Positions 1 through 8,853 of a stretch of DNA of 64,000 nucleotides are shown here, piece after piece. The notes beneath the pieces are model-generated. The model was not told where the DNA came from. It was given only the letters and a program-made list of their open reading frames with translations, and did not search any database. A program made the position numbers and the translations under genes. The stretch's first letter is position 1, and every line of letters begins with the position of its first letter. Source of the stretch: Halobacillus litoralis (GTDB lineage Bacteria; Bacillota; Bacilli; Bacillales; Halobacillaceae); NCBI RefSeq assembly GCF_009856355.1, contig NZ_WMEW01000001.1:682001-746000 (forward strand), given 5' to 3'.

Positions 1-609
1 AAGTTTCCAATCTTCCTTTGTAAACCGCTGGCGCTCCCATTCTCCTATATGCACGGAGCGGTTCGTAATCCCCTTCTCCCCGAGAAACTTTTCCAGCTTT
101 TTATCCGAACTTTTCCTTCTCTTTTTCTTCCGCTCATGGATGACAATGGTTCCTGCTACAATATCGCCGAGACGTTTGTGGGACGGATGGAAAAAGACCA
201 TCAGCATACCAAGCAGATAATAAAAAGGCAGCATATCAATAATACGGAGCAGATTGCGAATAAGAACGGACAGTGCGGTCGGTCGTCCGCCATTTTCCCT
301 GACCACACGGAGACCCAGCAGCATTTTGCCCGGTGTCCTTCCGTTTGCGAGCCATTCAAATAAAAAGAAGTACCCCCAATTGATGATAAAAATGATCACG
401 ATGATTACAGCCACAACCAAACTCTCTGCCTGCCGGAAGTAAACACCTATGTAATTATCCATCAGCAGGATGACTGCCAGCAGACCGACGTTCATCAGCG
501 TAGTAATCAACGTGTCTGTAATCTGTGCTGCTCCCCGGCTGCCCAGTCCAGCCAGTCTGAAATTCAGCGTCACATGCTCCGGTGTTTTCACTTGCACATT
601 TTCCTGCAT
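1..609 (-). CDS. RDD family membrane protein (3' end outside window)
   Basis: The reverse frame is open from the ATG at 609 through base 1 (203 codons, no stop), so the gene continues past the window edge. The protein has an N-terminal Arg-Asp-Asp-like segment (LAGLGSRGAAQITDTLI), two hydrophobic helices (about residues 30-50 and 63-85) and the family-typical NGRTPGKMLLGLRVV loop, then a third helix and a basic tail (ERKKKKRRK). RDD proteins are small polytopic membrane proteins; some are implicated in Na+ or transport functions, but the role here is unknown. It diverges from the SpoIIM-like gene at 700 and flanks the MoxR/DUF58 cluster, an arrangement common for RDD genes. Family call is firm; function is not. 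Confidence 0.85.
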   Translation of the reverse strand, partial: MQENVQVKTPEHVTLNFRLAGLGSRGAAQITDTLITTLMNVGLLAVILLMDNYIGVYFRQAESLVVAVIIVIIFIINWGYFFLFEWLANGRTPGKMLLGLRVVRENGGRPTALSVLIRNLLRIIDMLPFYYLLGMLMVFFHPSHKRLGDIVAGTIVIHERKKKRRKSSDKKLEKFLGEKGITNRSVHIGEWERQRFTKEDWKL

Positions 610-699
610 ACGCCATCTCCTCTCCCGGGTTCCAATCAAAAGGAATCTTGCTTATAATTAAACTATAATGTAAAAAATTTCCGAGCGGCAGGTGACCCT

Positions 700-1662
700 A
701 TGAATTACCGTACATTTATCTCGCAAAACCGCCAGGACTGGGAGCGGTTGGAGAATCTCATCCATACTCTACAGCAGAATAAGAAAAAATGGACAGCCCG
801 GCAGGTGGAAGATTTCCAGCGTACATACCAGAAGGTTACCCAGCATCTGGCCTTCAGCCAGACGTACTTTCCCGAAGAAGAGAGCACCGATTACTTGAAT
901 GCGCTGACATCAAAAGCCCACAATACCCTGTATCAGGAGCAGACCTCCAACTGGAAACAGGTGAAGCATCTGTTCGGCCACACCTTCATCAACCTTCTCC
1001 GTGAGCAGTGGGCGTTTGTCATCATCAGCATGGGCCTGTTTCTTCTTGGGGGAACGGCTGCATTTCTAGCCGTCTACCAGGATCCAATGAGCCTGTACAC
1101 CATACTCCCCGACAACATCGCTCAAAACGTAGACCCGTCCCAGATCGGCAGGGATGGCGGAGTGAATTCACCGGTGATGTCCGCTGAAATCCTGACCAAT
1201 AATATACAGGTGGCCTTTCTTGCGTTTGCCGGTGGGATAACCTTTGGGCTGCTTACCGTCTATGTCCTAATTTTTAACGGCATCATCGTCGGCGCGCTGG
1301 CCGCTCTTTTCTTCACCTATGGAAAGTCCTATGATTTCTGGGCCTATATCGTCCCCCACGGCATCATCGAACTGACAGCTATCTTCATTGCCGGTGGAGC
1401 CGGACTTCTGATGGGCTTTAAATTATGGGTACCCGGATCCCGGACCCGTGCCTATCAATTGAAAACAAATGCCTACCGCTCCGTCCTGCTGTTAATCGGG
1501 ACGCTGCCCTTGTTTATCATCGCCGGGATCATCGAAGGATATATCACACCTTCCGCTCTGTCCCTTGAAGCCAAATATGCTTTTGCCGGACTGACAGTAA
1601 TCGGACTGCTCATTTATATTCTCCTTGGAAGCCGGCCGTTTAAAGCAGCCCGCGGTTCATAA
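700..1662 (+). CDS. SpoIIM-like (DUF95) membrane protein
   Basis: A 320-residue protein with a soluble, charged N-terminal third (residues 1-95) and then about five to six hydrophobic segments, with the glycine-rich FLAFAGGITFGLLTVYVL and VPHGIIELTAIFIAGGAGL stretches seen in stage II sporulation protein M-like proteins. It is much longer than true SpoIIM (about 215 aa) and sits beside MoxR/DUF58 and RDD genes, so I infer it belongs to the membrane-associated MoxR module, not the sporulation engulfment complex. A weak ribosome site (aggtga) lies 6 bases before the ATG. Its last 23 bases overlap the 3' end of the convergent DUF58 gene, with no room for a terminator between them. Confidence 0.82.
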   Translation: MNYRTFISQNRQDWERLENLIHTLQQNKKKWTARQVEDFQRTYQKVTQHLAFSQTYFPEEESTDYLNALTSKAHNTLYQEQTSNWKQVKHLFGHTFINLLREQWAFVIISMGLFLLGGTAAFLAVYQDPMSLYTILPDNIAQNVDPSQIGRDGGVNSPVMSAEILTNNIQVAFLAFAGGITFGLLTVYVLIFNGIIVGALAALFFTYGKSYDFWAYIVPHGIIELTAIFIAGGAGLLMGFKLWVPGSRTRAYQLKTNAYRSVLLLIGTLPLFIIAGIIEGYITPSALSLEAKYAFAGLTVIGLLIYILLGSRPFKAARGS

Positions 1663-2998
1663 TATCAATGTAGTAGGAAACCGAGGCGGATGCGAGAGCC
1701 TCTTCCGGAGCTTCAACCATAGGAAGCCCACGGCTCTCCCAGCGTCTCATCTCCTCTTTTTTATCCATCAACTGCTTCTGTGCCATACTTTTCACCATGG
1801 TTGAAGTGACATCCTCCGGGCTGCGGCTCGCAGCCTCATCCACTGCCCTGTCCCGGATCCCCACCATAAGAAATAAATGGGAACGTCGCAGCCTCATCAA
1901 GTAATGGAGCGCTGTTTCTTCATATAGAAAAGTGGTGACATCACTGAACAAAAGGAACAGGCTGCGCTTATTTTGAACGGACTGTAAATATTGGAAAACG
2001 GAGGCGTAGTTCGACTCATAACCTTCCACTTCTAAATGGTAGACTTCCTTTAGAATGGTCTGCATATGGGCCATCCCTTTTCCGGGAGGCACATAAACAT
2101 GAACATGTTTTGAAAAAGCAGCCAGAGAAACATAGTCTCCTCGTTTCAACGCCGCTGTCGTAACCGTAAGAGCCGCTTCCAGGGCTTTTTCGAGCCGGTT
2201 ATGGTCTTCAAGCTCCACCCCCATCATTCTTCCGCAGTCAATGAGAATCGTCACATACTTTCCGTGCTCCGGCTCATATTCATTCATCATGAGCTCCTGC
2301 TGTTTCGCTGTCTGACGCCAGTTGATCTTCCGAATGTCATCTCCTGTAACGTACGACCGGATCTGACTGAACTCTCCAGAACCGACCCGGTCTTTCCTGA
2401 TGCGGGTTCCTTCATAAAGAAGAAAACGCTGGGCATCCTTCAGAAAATCCCGGCTGCCGCTTAAGTCCGGAATAACACGCACCTTCATTTCCTGATCACT
2501 ACGCCCCTGCCTTGCCCAAAGTCCGATGGATGAACGCCAGCGATAGGAAGTGGACGGAATTCTATAATCTCCACGCTGTCCGGCTGTAAAGGAAAACACA
2601 AGGTCGCTTCCTCCCCTGCCGTTGATCCACCCTTTAAGCGGAAAAGGCTTGGAGAACGATGAAGGAAAATGATCGATGACTTCTATGAACATCGGGCGGT
2701 CCGAGTTGTTTTCAACAGAAAAAGCAGCTTCATTCTTTAAACCACGCTCGATTTCCTCATCCATTGAACGACGGAGGTGAATTTGTTTTTTGGCTGGCAT
2801 CAGCGTCAAATCCAGAAGGCTGAGCAGAAAAACGACAGCATTCAAGGAAAGGAGATACGGCGGGGAAACCCCCAGCGCCGCCAGTCCCGTCACTAAAACC
2901 AACAGCACGGCGGCAATATAAAGGAGCCTCCGCGTCGGTACGATCCCTCTATCGCGGAACAGGAACAGATCCCACCAGCTCCTGAATGATCTGGTCAT
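1640..2998 (-). CDS. DUF58 domain protein (vWA-like, MoxR partner)
   Basis: 452 residues. Two adjacent transmembrane helices near the N terminus (about 24-62), then a beta-rich region and the DUF58 signature around GSGEFSQIRSYVTGDDIRKI and NWRQTAKQQELMMNEYE, followed by a vWA-like fold beginning VTILIDCGRMMG. In DUF58/MoxR systems the AAA+ ATPase next door is thought to act as a chaperone on the vWA-type partner at the membrane. The ATG has a strong GGAGG site 10 bases upstream and lies inside the end of the moxR gene (50-base overlap), which implies coupled translation. It is the last gene of a five-gene minus-strand operon and converges with the SpoIIM-like gene. Confidence 0.9.
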   Translation of the reverse strand: MTRSFRSWWDLFLFRDRGIVPTRRLLYIAAVLLVLVTGLAALGVSPPYLLSLNAVVFLLSLLDLTLMPAKKQIHLRRSMDEEIERGLKNEAAFSVENNSDRPMFIEVIDHFPSSFSKPFPLKGWINGRGGSDLVFSFTAGQRGDYRIPSTSYRWRSSIGLWARQGRSDQEMKVRVIPDLSGSRDFLKDAQRFLLYEGTRIRKDRVGSGEFSQIRSYVTGDDIRKINWRQTAKQQELMMNEYEPEHGKYVTILIDCGRMMGVELEDHNRLEKALEAALTVTTAALKRGDYVSLAAFSKHVHVYVPPGKGMAHMQTILKEVYHLEVEGYESNYASVFQYLQSVQNKRSLFLLFSDVTTFLYEETALHYLMRLRRSHLFLMVGIRDRAVDEAASRSPEDVTSTMVKSMAQKQLMDKKEEMRRWESRGLPMVEAPEEALASASVSYYIDIMNRGLL

Positions 2999-3878
2999 AG
3001 GTGGCTCCCTCCAATTCCATATGAGGCGCCAGTAAAACCCGGTGCCTCAGTGCAGGTACGGCTACTTTCTTCACATCGTCCGGTGTCACATAATCCCGCG
3101 AGCCTAAATAGGCCCAGGCTTTTGACGCACGAGCCATTGCTATAGCTGCCCGGGTACTCGCCCCGTGCCTGATCGTATCGGTCTCTCTTGTTTTCCTCAC
3201 CATCTGGGTGATGTACTCATAGACGTCATCCGTTACCGTAATCCCTTGAATCTCCCCGCTGACCTTCTCGAAGATATCCATCGACAGAACAGGAGCGTCG
3301 GCAGCCCCATCTCCTCTTCCACTGACTGTATCCTTTATGACACTCACCTCTTCTTCGAGAGCAGGAAAATCGATCGCCAATTTAAACATAAAACGGTCCT
3401 GCTGGGCTTCCGGAAGCGGGTAAGTGCCTTCAAACTCTACCGGGTTCTGTGTCGCTACGACGAAAAACGGAGCAGGAAGCGGATATGTATCGCCCTGTAT
3501 GGTCAACTGTTTTTCCTCCATCGCCTCAAGCAGTGCCGCCTGTGTTTTTGCGGGCGTACGATTGATTTCATCCGCCAGCAGAATATTTGTGAACACCGGA
3601 CCCTTGAGCGTTTCAAACAGGCCGGACTTCATGTTGTAAATCATACTTCCGGTAATATCACTCGGAAGCAGGTCCGGTGTGAACTGGATGCGTTTAAAGT
3701 CACCGCCAAGCAGTTCAGCAAGCGTCCGGACCATTTTTGTCTTCCCTGTTCCCGGTACACCTTCCAAAAGGACATGCCCACCGGAAAATATGGCTGCCAG
3801 CATCAGCCGGAGGTTTTCCGACTGCCCGATGACTTTTCTTTCGTAGGAATCGATCAATTGTTGGATCTGCTCATTCAT
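2949..3878 (-). CDS. MoxR family AAA+ ATPase
   Basis: 309 residues, usual length for the family. Walker A is GVPGTGKTKM (about 40-49), Walker B LLADEINR (about 101-108), sensor 1 region VATQNPVEFEGTYPLPEAQ (about 142-160) with the arginine-containing QDRF, and a C-terminal lid domain (ASTRAAIAMARASKAWA). MoxR ATPases remodel or mature partner proteins, classically vWA-domain proteins; the DUF58 gene that overlaps its 3' end is the likely client. Start overlaps the stop of the upstream DUF4350 gene by 4 bases (ATGA), so the operon is translationally coupled. B. subtilis yeaC-yeaD has the same MoxR-DUF58 order. Confidence 0.95.
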   Translation of the reverse strand: MNEQIQQLIDSYERKVIGQSENLRLMLAAIFSGGHVLLEGVPGTGKTKMVRTLAELLGGDFKRIQFTPDLLPSDITGSMIYNMKSGLFETLKGPVFTNILLADEINRTPAKTQAALLEAMEEKQLTIQGDTYPLPAPFFVVATQNPVEFEGTYPLPEAQQDRFMFKLAIDFPALEEEVSVIKDTVSGRGDGAADAPVLSMDIFEKVSGEIQGITVTDDVYEYITQMVRKTRETDTIRHGASTRAAIAMARASKAWAYLGSRDYVTPDDVKKVAVPALRHRVLLAPHMELEGATYDQIIQELVGSVPVPR

Positions 3879-4999
3879 CTGTCCTGCACCTCTTTCCTCA
3901 TCTCTTCAAGTACACCTGACCATTCCAGGTAGGATTTTTTATCGACATGGCTTTGATGTTCCAGCGGTTCAATCCGACGGGACATCGTCGTCCACCTTTC
4001 CATTACATCCGCATCAACCCGCCCGTCCAGGCTCTCTCTCGTTTCTTCCCAAGATAAGTGGACCGGGACCCCGTAGCGCTCCTGCAGCAGCTGGCGGACA
4101 TAGGATTCCTGAATCTCCAGTGACTCCCGGTAAAACGCCCCTTTTTTATACCAGCTTGCAACGGCCTGCAGGCGTTCATCCCCAAACCGGACAACAGCTT
4201 CCCGAGGTGTGAAATAGGGACCGAAACGCTTTCCTTTCCACCACAGCGACAGGATTGTTAAAACAGCCATCTGTATGGTAAAAAACAAGATCCAGGAAGG
4301 GTAAACCCCTGCTTTATCAGCGAACCCGGCCCGAGTATGTATATATTCATCAAACCAAAGACCGCCACTGCTGTCCGCTGTATCCATAAGTTTGGAGACA
4401 AGTGTGAAATGATCCTTATCCAATATCTGGTCATTGGTCAGCCACGAGGGCGTTAAGCTGACGATCAGTCTTCCTTCGCCGTACGACCGTTCAACGGCAA
4501 TCGCCCCCAATTCATCCTTCAGCAGCACCTGATCTGCTTCTTCGGTACGGAGCCTGTAGGAAGTCCGGACCTCGGCATCATACTGATTTCCGTCGGCATC
4601 TGTGATGCGCGAGGAGCCCTGACGGGATTCTGGATACTCCACACCCACATCAAAATAGCCGGCCGGATGCTGTTTCATCAGCCAGATGGTATGGCCTGCC
4701 TCCATCCACTCTCTGTACCGCTGCATTTCCTCCCCGCTCACCGTCTTCAAAGGCTCTGCCATTAAGAGCGTCCGGGAGGTGCTGGATCCTGGAAGCTGCC
4801 CAGGAGCTGCGGTCCAGCGTGCGGCCCCCTGCCCCTGCTCTTCCAACAGCGTGTAGAACCCTCTCAATCCGTTTAGTGCCGGAGATTCGGACGTGTATGG
4901 AGGATAGACTTCCGGTTCTTCTTTTGAGCTCCAGTAAATGACTACGGCCAACAGAAGGAGAACCGCTCCAATCCCCAGCCATGCTTTCCTTTGGTTCAT
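3875..4999 (-). CDS. DUF4350 domain membrane protein
   Basis: 374 residues. N-terminal helix (about 7-24) anchors an extracytoplasmic domain with the DUF4350 features (PALNGLRGFYTLLEEQG, a glutamine amidotransferase-like sheet, WTAAPGQLP), then a second helix near residues 235-252 (WILFFTIQMAVLTILSLWW) and a cytoplasmic tail rich in charged helices (FGDERLQAVASWYKKGAFYRESL). DUF4350 proteins are found with MoxR/DUF58/DUF4129 genes and their biochemical activity is not known. Both ends overlap the neighbours by 4 bases, a sign of a tightly translated operon. Confidence 0.85.
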   Translation of the reverse strand: MNQRKAWLGIGAVLLLLAVVIYWSSKEEPEVYPPYTSESPALNGLRGFYTLLEEQGQGAARWTAAPGQLPGSSTSRTLLMAEPLKTVSGEEMQRYREWMEAGHTIWLMKQHPAGYFDVGVEYPESRQGSSRITDADGNQYDAEVRTSYRLRTEEADQVLLKDELGAIAVERSYGEGRLIVSLTPSWLTNDQILDKDHFTLVSKLMDTADSSGGLWFDEYIHTRAGFADKAGVYPSWILFFTIQMAVLTILSLWWKGKRFGPYFTPREAVVRFGDERLQAVASWYKKGAFYRESLEIQESYVRQLLQERYGVPVHLSWEETRESLDGRVDADVMERWTTMSRRIEPLEHQSHVDKKSYLEWSGVLEEMRKEVQDR

Positions 5000-5649
5000 C
5001 CGGCCTCCCCCTCTCTTCCTCTCTCCACATACCGTGACGCATCCGAACGGAAGCTATAGTAGCCGCTTTCATTGAGCAGACGCTCCCCGTAGGTCATCTG
5101 GTCATACATCAAGGCCAGACGGCGGAACGCTTCCACATCATCCGCTCCGGTATGAGCCCTCAATTCCTTTTCATAATCCCCATTGGTTTTCCATGACTGC
5201 ACATCTACAAACCCTTGATCATCCAAATGGAGCAGAAGACCGAGAAAGACCTGGCGTGCCGCAGCTGTCCATTGCTGCTGTGCCGCCCGATCATCTGCCT
5301 GCTTCCAGTGACTTTCAAGCGAAAGCGGCCCTTCTTCACCAGGAAGAAACGGTCGGTTTCTATGGGCCTGCTTTTCGCCTGAAAGTTTGCTGAACAGCCG
5401 GAAAGCCAAAAACACGAGAATGCCGAGGCCGATGGCTCCAAAGAAATACAACACTCCATCCACCGTGGAACCTGTAATTTCCGCCCCGGGAAAAAAGGTT
5501 TCCAGTAAGTCTCTGACCCATTGGGAAAGCAGCTCACCTATCCGGCTTCCCGCACGCTCCGGCTGTTCGTCGTACGCCTTATAATCCTGCCTGCTCAAAA
5601 TCTCTTTCAAACGATCCTTTTCCTGCTGTATTGCGCTCATACTGCCCAT
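4996..5649 (-). CDS. DUF4129 domain protein
   Basis: About 217 residues. One central transmembrane helix (around 72-90, GVLYFFGAIGLGILVFLAF) separates a short N-terminal region from a cytoplasmic DUF4129 domain with the family pattern W-K-TNGDYEKELR and a terminal MTYGERLLNESGYYSF. DUF4129 domains occur at the C terminus of transglutaminase-like proteins in MoxR clusters; here it stands alone without the transglutaminase part. Start is uncertain: ATG at 5649 or 5640 both have an AAGG-type site 9 bases upstream, and a GTG at 5652 is also in frame; I chose 5649. Overlaps the DUF4350 gene by 4 bases. Confidence 0.82.
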   Translation of the reverse strand: MGSMSAIQQEKDRLKEILSRQDYKAYDEQPERAGSRIGELLSQWVRDLLETFFPGAEITGSTVDGVLYFFGAIGLGILVFLAFRLFSKLSGEKQAHRNRPFLPGEEGPLSLESHWKQADDRAAQQQWTAAARQVFLGLLLHLDDQGFVDVQSWKTNGDYEKELRAHTGADDVEAFRRLALMYDQMTYGERLLNESGYYSFRSDASRYVERGREGEAG

Positions 5650-5669
5650 CACCTTCAGCCCTTCGCAGA

Positions 5670-6599
5670 TTACGAGTTTTTATAGGAAGCAATCATATCT
5701 TTCAAGTCCTCACCCTCATTCCGGGTCTTCAAGTCATACAAAAGGACCGTGTAACCAACCATAAGGAACAATGTTCCAAGGAGTGAAGACAAGTCAGTTA
5801 ATAATTTACCGGCGACACTTCCTCCAAGGAGAATGATAGAGACCGCATCGAATATAGAAGTTAACAGGAATATAATGATACCGAAGACAACAAATACGCC
5901 GAGCGTTGCCCAGAACCTTCCTTTTGTTAATTTCCAGCTCTCTGTAAATCCAGGTGCTGCCTTTTTATAAACAACAGACCCGAAGAACATACTCAGTCTT
6001 GTTCCAAAAAAAGCGAGAAGCGCGATACTACCGAGGGCGAGGAGAATGATCGGAAACAATCCAGCTCCGTCTCCGGCCGCAAGGGTTAAACCGATCCCGC
6101 CAAATCCAATCACAATGAAAATGATCAAAAAGACGCCAAAGACGATGACCCCGAGCAGCAAAGAACTTCCGATCAACGGCCAAAACCTTGAAAAGGCCCC
6201 CTTTACTGCTGTTTTTTTCGTCCAGCTTTCTCCTTTGATGACTTTACCGGCTGCAATGATGACGGCCGCCTGAGCCATCGTGTAGAGCACAAGGTTCAGG
6301 ATGGTGTTCAATGCCAGATACACCATTTCCATTCCAAGTCCCAGATTGTCAGCAACCGAGGCTTGTACATTCCCTGCACTATCCAGGTTGTTCATCAGCT
6401 GTTCCCCAAATCCTCCCCCGGATGTTTCCCGGAAAAGGTCAATACCACTTACAATCATGAACAAGTAGTCGACTATGTAAATCGGACCGATTAAAAACAG
6501 CAGCATTAGAAATAATGAAGGAAAATGTTTCTTCGATATGCTGAACGATGTATCAAGAATTTCCCCGAATGATTTAGGTTTCAGTTGTTTCTGATCCAT
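5670..6599 (-). CDS. Polytopic membrane protein, glycerophosphodiesterase-type membrane domain family
   Basis: 309 residues with about six hydrophobic segments and the N-terminal pattern KPKSFGEILDTSFSISKKHF, typical of the membrane-domain proteins annotated as DUF7544 or glycerophosphoryl diester phosphodiesterase membrane region; no phosphodiesterase catalytic domain is present. Strong ribosome site (ggaggaaggtt before ATG). First gene of the minus-strand operon that continues through DUF4129, DUF4350, MoxR and DUF58, so it is probably a membrane component of the same module. Function unknown. Confidence 0.75.
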   Translation of the reverse strand: MDQKQLKPKSFGEILDTSFSISKKHFPSLFLMLLFLIGPIYIVDYLFMIVSGIDLFRETSGGGFGEQLMNNLDSAGNVQASVADNLGLGMEMVYLALNTILNLVLYTMAQAAVIIAAGKVIKGESWTKKTAVKGAFSRFWPLIGSSLLLGVIVFGVFLIIFIVIGFGGIGLTLAAGDGAGLFPIILLALGSIALLAFFGTRLSMFFGSVVYKKAAPGFTESWKLTKGRFWATLGVFVVFGIIIFLLTSIFDAVSIILLGGSVAGKLLTDLSSLLGTLFLMVGYTVLLYDLKTRNEGEDLKDMIASYKNS

Positions 6600-6718
6600 A
6601 ACCTTCCTCCTCTATAAAATATTTACTACTAGTTTAACACGGTGGAAGGCTCATTTTGACAAAAAAAGACAATGATTTCATGATTGTGTTATAGGAGTGA
6701 AACGAAAGGAGGGAAAGG

Positions 6719-7225
6719 ATGGGCGATGTCCAGCTTCACCATTACCAACACGTATGGCCGGAACGATTTGCTGCAGAAAAGACGAAAATACGAAGATGTC
6801 TGGGAAAGGACTATCCTGTCGAGCACATTGGAAGCACCGCTGTTCCCGGCATGAAAGCAAAGCCTGTGGTAGACCTGATGCTCGGTCTCCCCCACCTGGA
6901 TATTGACCGATTTCTCATCGACGCCCTGCAAAAAGCAGACTATACGTATGTGCCAAAGGATGAATGGAAGGAGCGGTACTTTTTCCGGAAAGGAGAACCT
7001 GGGAACGGAACCTGCCACCTTCACATCGTCGCGTATGAAGGCGGCGAATGGCGGGATAAGCTTGCCTTTCGCGACTATCTCAAAAAACACCCTGGAAAGG
7101 CTGCCGACTATCAAAAACTAAAAAGCCGTCTCGCCGTAAAATACAGAAAGAATCGATCCCGCTATACCGCGTCGAAGGAACCGTTCATTCAGCATATCCT
7201 CCATCTCGCTGCAAAAGAAAGCTGA
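6719..7225 (+). CDS. GrpB family protein (nucleotidyltransferase-like fold)
   Basis: 168 residues, full length for the GrpB/UPF0157 family. Key features are the YQHVWPERFAAEK start, EHIGSTAVPGMKAKPVVDLM (residues about 35-54; the G-S-T and D-L-M pattern of the nucleotidyltransferase-like core) and the HLHIV...W segment. Members are sometimes annotated as glutamate-rich protein GrpB or dephospho-CoA kinase-associated domain; no activity can be assigned. The ATG follows an excellent aggaggg site. The stop lies within a shared bidirectional terminator with the convergent dipeptidase gene. Confidence 0.9.
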   Translation: MGDVQLHHYQHVWPERFAAEKTKIRRCLGKDYPVEHIGSTAVPGMKAKPVVDLMLGLPHLDIDRFLIDALQKADYTYVPKDEWKERYFFRKGEPGNGTCHLHIVAYEGGEWRDKLAFRDYLKKHPGKAADYQKLKSRLAVKYRKNRSRYTASKEPFIQHILHLAAKES

Positions 7226-7251
7226 CACCCGCGTGGGTGCCAGCTTTCTTT
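7214..7251. terminator. Bidirectional intrinsic terminator
   Basis: A 17-bp near-perfect inverted repeat (arms 7214-7230 and 7235-7251) with A/T-rich flanks on both sides. It overlaps the end of the GrpB gene and the last bases of the M20 dipeptidase gene and serves both. Confidence 0.85.
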
Positions 7252-8603
7252 TAGGACAACTTCTGAAGATATTGAGTGACCGTTTCGATCCCTTTGGTAA
7301 AGTTATCAAGATGGAAGTGTTCATTCGGTGCATGTAGATTCTCTGTCGGAAGTCCGAAGCCCATCAACACAACAGGAGCTTCAAGAACGCGTCCAAACAC
7401 TTCTACAATAGGAATGGACCCGCCTTCCTTCGGAAACAGCGGACGGATCTGGTAGACATCCTCATAAGCTTCTGCCGCCGCCTGAATAAAGGCGTTTTGA
7501 GAATCCATCGCAACAGGATCCGCTTGAATGAACTTCTCCAGATGAACTTTCGCCCCGACAGGCTTATACTGCTCCACATGGCGCTTAACCGCGTCATAAA
7601 CGGCCCGTGGATCCTGATCACCGACCAGGCGGCAGCTGATTTTGGCGGACGCTTCTTTTGGAACAATCGTCTTCAGTCCTTCGCCCTGGAAACCACCTGT
7701 AATGCCGTTGATTTCGAGAGTCGGACGAATCCCTGTTCTTTCTTTGAAAGAAAACCCGACTTCGCCGTAAAGATCCTCAATCTCCAGTTCCCGTTTCGTT
7801 TCTTCTTCGTCAAAAGGGACTTCAGCGACTTCCCGGCGAAGTTCTTCCGCTGGTTCCGGCACCCCTTCATAAAAGCCGTCCACAGCGATTCTTCCTTGAT
7901 CATCATGAAAAGAATCCAAGAGAGAAACGAGCGAATGGACCGCATTCGGCACTCCGCCGCCATATGTACCAGAATGAAGGTCAGAGTTCGCAGTCCGCAC
8001 CGTCATTTGCAGCGCAAGCGCCCCGCGCAGGGATGTGCAGATCGCCGGCTGATCTTTTCCACTGAAGGAAGTGTCACTGATTACGACAGAGTCACAGGAT
8101 AAACGCTCCTGATTTCCCTCGATGAAAGGACCGAGGTGGGGACTGGCCACTTCCTCCTCTCCTTCAATGATAAACTTCAAGTTCACAGGCAGCTTTCCAT
8201 ACTCTCTCATGAAAAGCTCGGCCGCTTTGATATGAATGAACAACTGTCCCTTGTCATCGGTGGCACCGCGCGCATAGATCTTTCCGTCCCGGATCACCGG
8301 CTCAAAAGGAGGGGTATCCCAGAGGTCAACAGGGTCTTCAGGCTGGACATCATAGTGGCCGTAGACAAGGACGGTCGGTTTATCAGGGGCGTGGAGCCAG
8401 TCCGCATAAACCAGTGGATGGCCTTCTGTTTCAATAACTTCCACATGCTCCATGCCAGCTTTTTCCAACGCTCCGGCCGTCCACTCCGCTGCCCGGCGCA
8501 CCTCTCCTTTATATTCAGAAAGCGATGAGATGCTCGGTATACGCAAATACTGCTTGAGTTCTTCAATAAATTGGTCCTTATGTTTTTCCACAGCTTGTTT
8601 CAC
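7251..8603 (-). CDS. M20 family dipeptidase
   Basis: 450 residues, cytosolic (no signal peptide). It shows the M20 metallopeptidase motifs in order: VLVYGHYDVQP (first metal His and catalytic Asp, about 79-89), ARGATDDKGQ (bridging Asp, about 111-120), FIIEGEEEVASP (catalytic Glu and metal Glu, about 145-156), and a C-terminal NLHAPNEHFHLDNF carrying the last metal His. A dimerisation (lid) domain lies between, with LHSGTYGG. This pattern matches the cytosolic non-specific dipeptidase (CNDP)-like branch. Translation probably starts at GTG 8603, with aagggg five bases upstream. It is monocistronic, bounded by terminators. Confidence 0.92.
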   Translation of the reverse strand: MKQAVEKHKDQFIEELKQYLRIPSISSLSEYKGEVRRAAEWTAGALEKAGMEHVEVIETEGHPLVYADWLHAPDKPTVLVYGHYDVQPEDPVDLWDTPPFEPVIRDGKIYARGATDDKGQLFIHIKAAELFMREYGKLPVNLKFIIEGEEEVASPHLGPFIEGNQERLSCDSVVISDTSFSGKDQPAICTSLRGALALQMTVRTANSDLHSGTYGGGVPNAVHSLVSLLDSFHDDQGRIAVDGFYEGVPEPAEELRREVAEVPFDEEETKRELEIEDLYGEVGFSFKERTGIRPTLEINGITGGFQGEGLKTIVPKEASAKISCRLVGDQDPRAVYDAVKRHVEQYKPVGAKVHLEKFIQADPVAMDSQNAFIQAAAEAYEDVYQIRPLFPKEGGSIPIVEVFGRVLEAPVVLMGFGLPTENLHAPNEHFHLDNFTKGIETVTQYLQKLS

Positions 8604-8688
8604 TTCACTGCCTCCCCTTTTTCAAATCTTATCACCATTATACATGACACGGCTGTCGATCTCTTTGAACACCTCTCTACACCCCCGG

Positions 8689-8727
8689 AAAAAAACGGAC
8701 GGTACATTCATATCGAATGTACCGTCC
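8689..8727 (-). terminator. Intrinsic terminator of the 22-residue peptide gene
   Basis: On the minus strand a perfect 13-bp stem (arms 8715-8727 and 8697-8709, 5-base loop) is followed by G and seven T. It lies 22 bases past the stop of the small peptide gene at 8749 and has no other plausible user, which supports that peptide gene being a real transcription unit. Confidence 0.9.
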
Positions 8728-8748
8728 TGCAGCGGATGATGGCGCCAC

Positions 8749-8817
8749 TTATATAAGAGAAATAATGAAGCTGATTACTACGATTAAACCGATAATCATC
8801 AAGATTGTACGAATCAT
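8749..8817 (-). CDS. 22-residue hydrophobic membrane peptide
   Basis: The reverse strand reads MIRTILMIIGLIVVISFIIS then LI and TAA, a single transmembrane helix with one basic residue near the N terminus. The ATG has an excellent ribosome site (gaggtgatcgc before ATG), a terminator sits immediately downstream (8689-8727), and a SigB-like promoter pattern lies 37 bases upstream of the start. I do not recognise a family. Small single-helix peptides of Bacillaceae include stress-induced membrane proteins and type I toxins; no antisense RNA gene is evident, so a stress peptide is the more cautious guess. The gene is too short for ordinary gene finders. Confidence 0.7.
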   Translation of the reverse strand: MIRTILMIIGLIVVISFIISLI

Positions 8818-8853
8818 GCGATCACCTCAGTATTTATTGGATTTTCTTTTACT

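Noticed and set aside
3165..3932. 255-codon open frame antisense to moxR
   Set aside because: Overlaps the MoxR catalytic domain on the other strand and lacks a ribosome site; a composition shadow.
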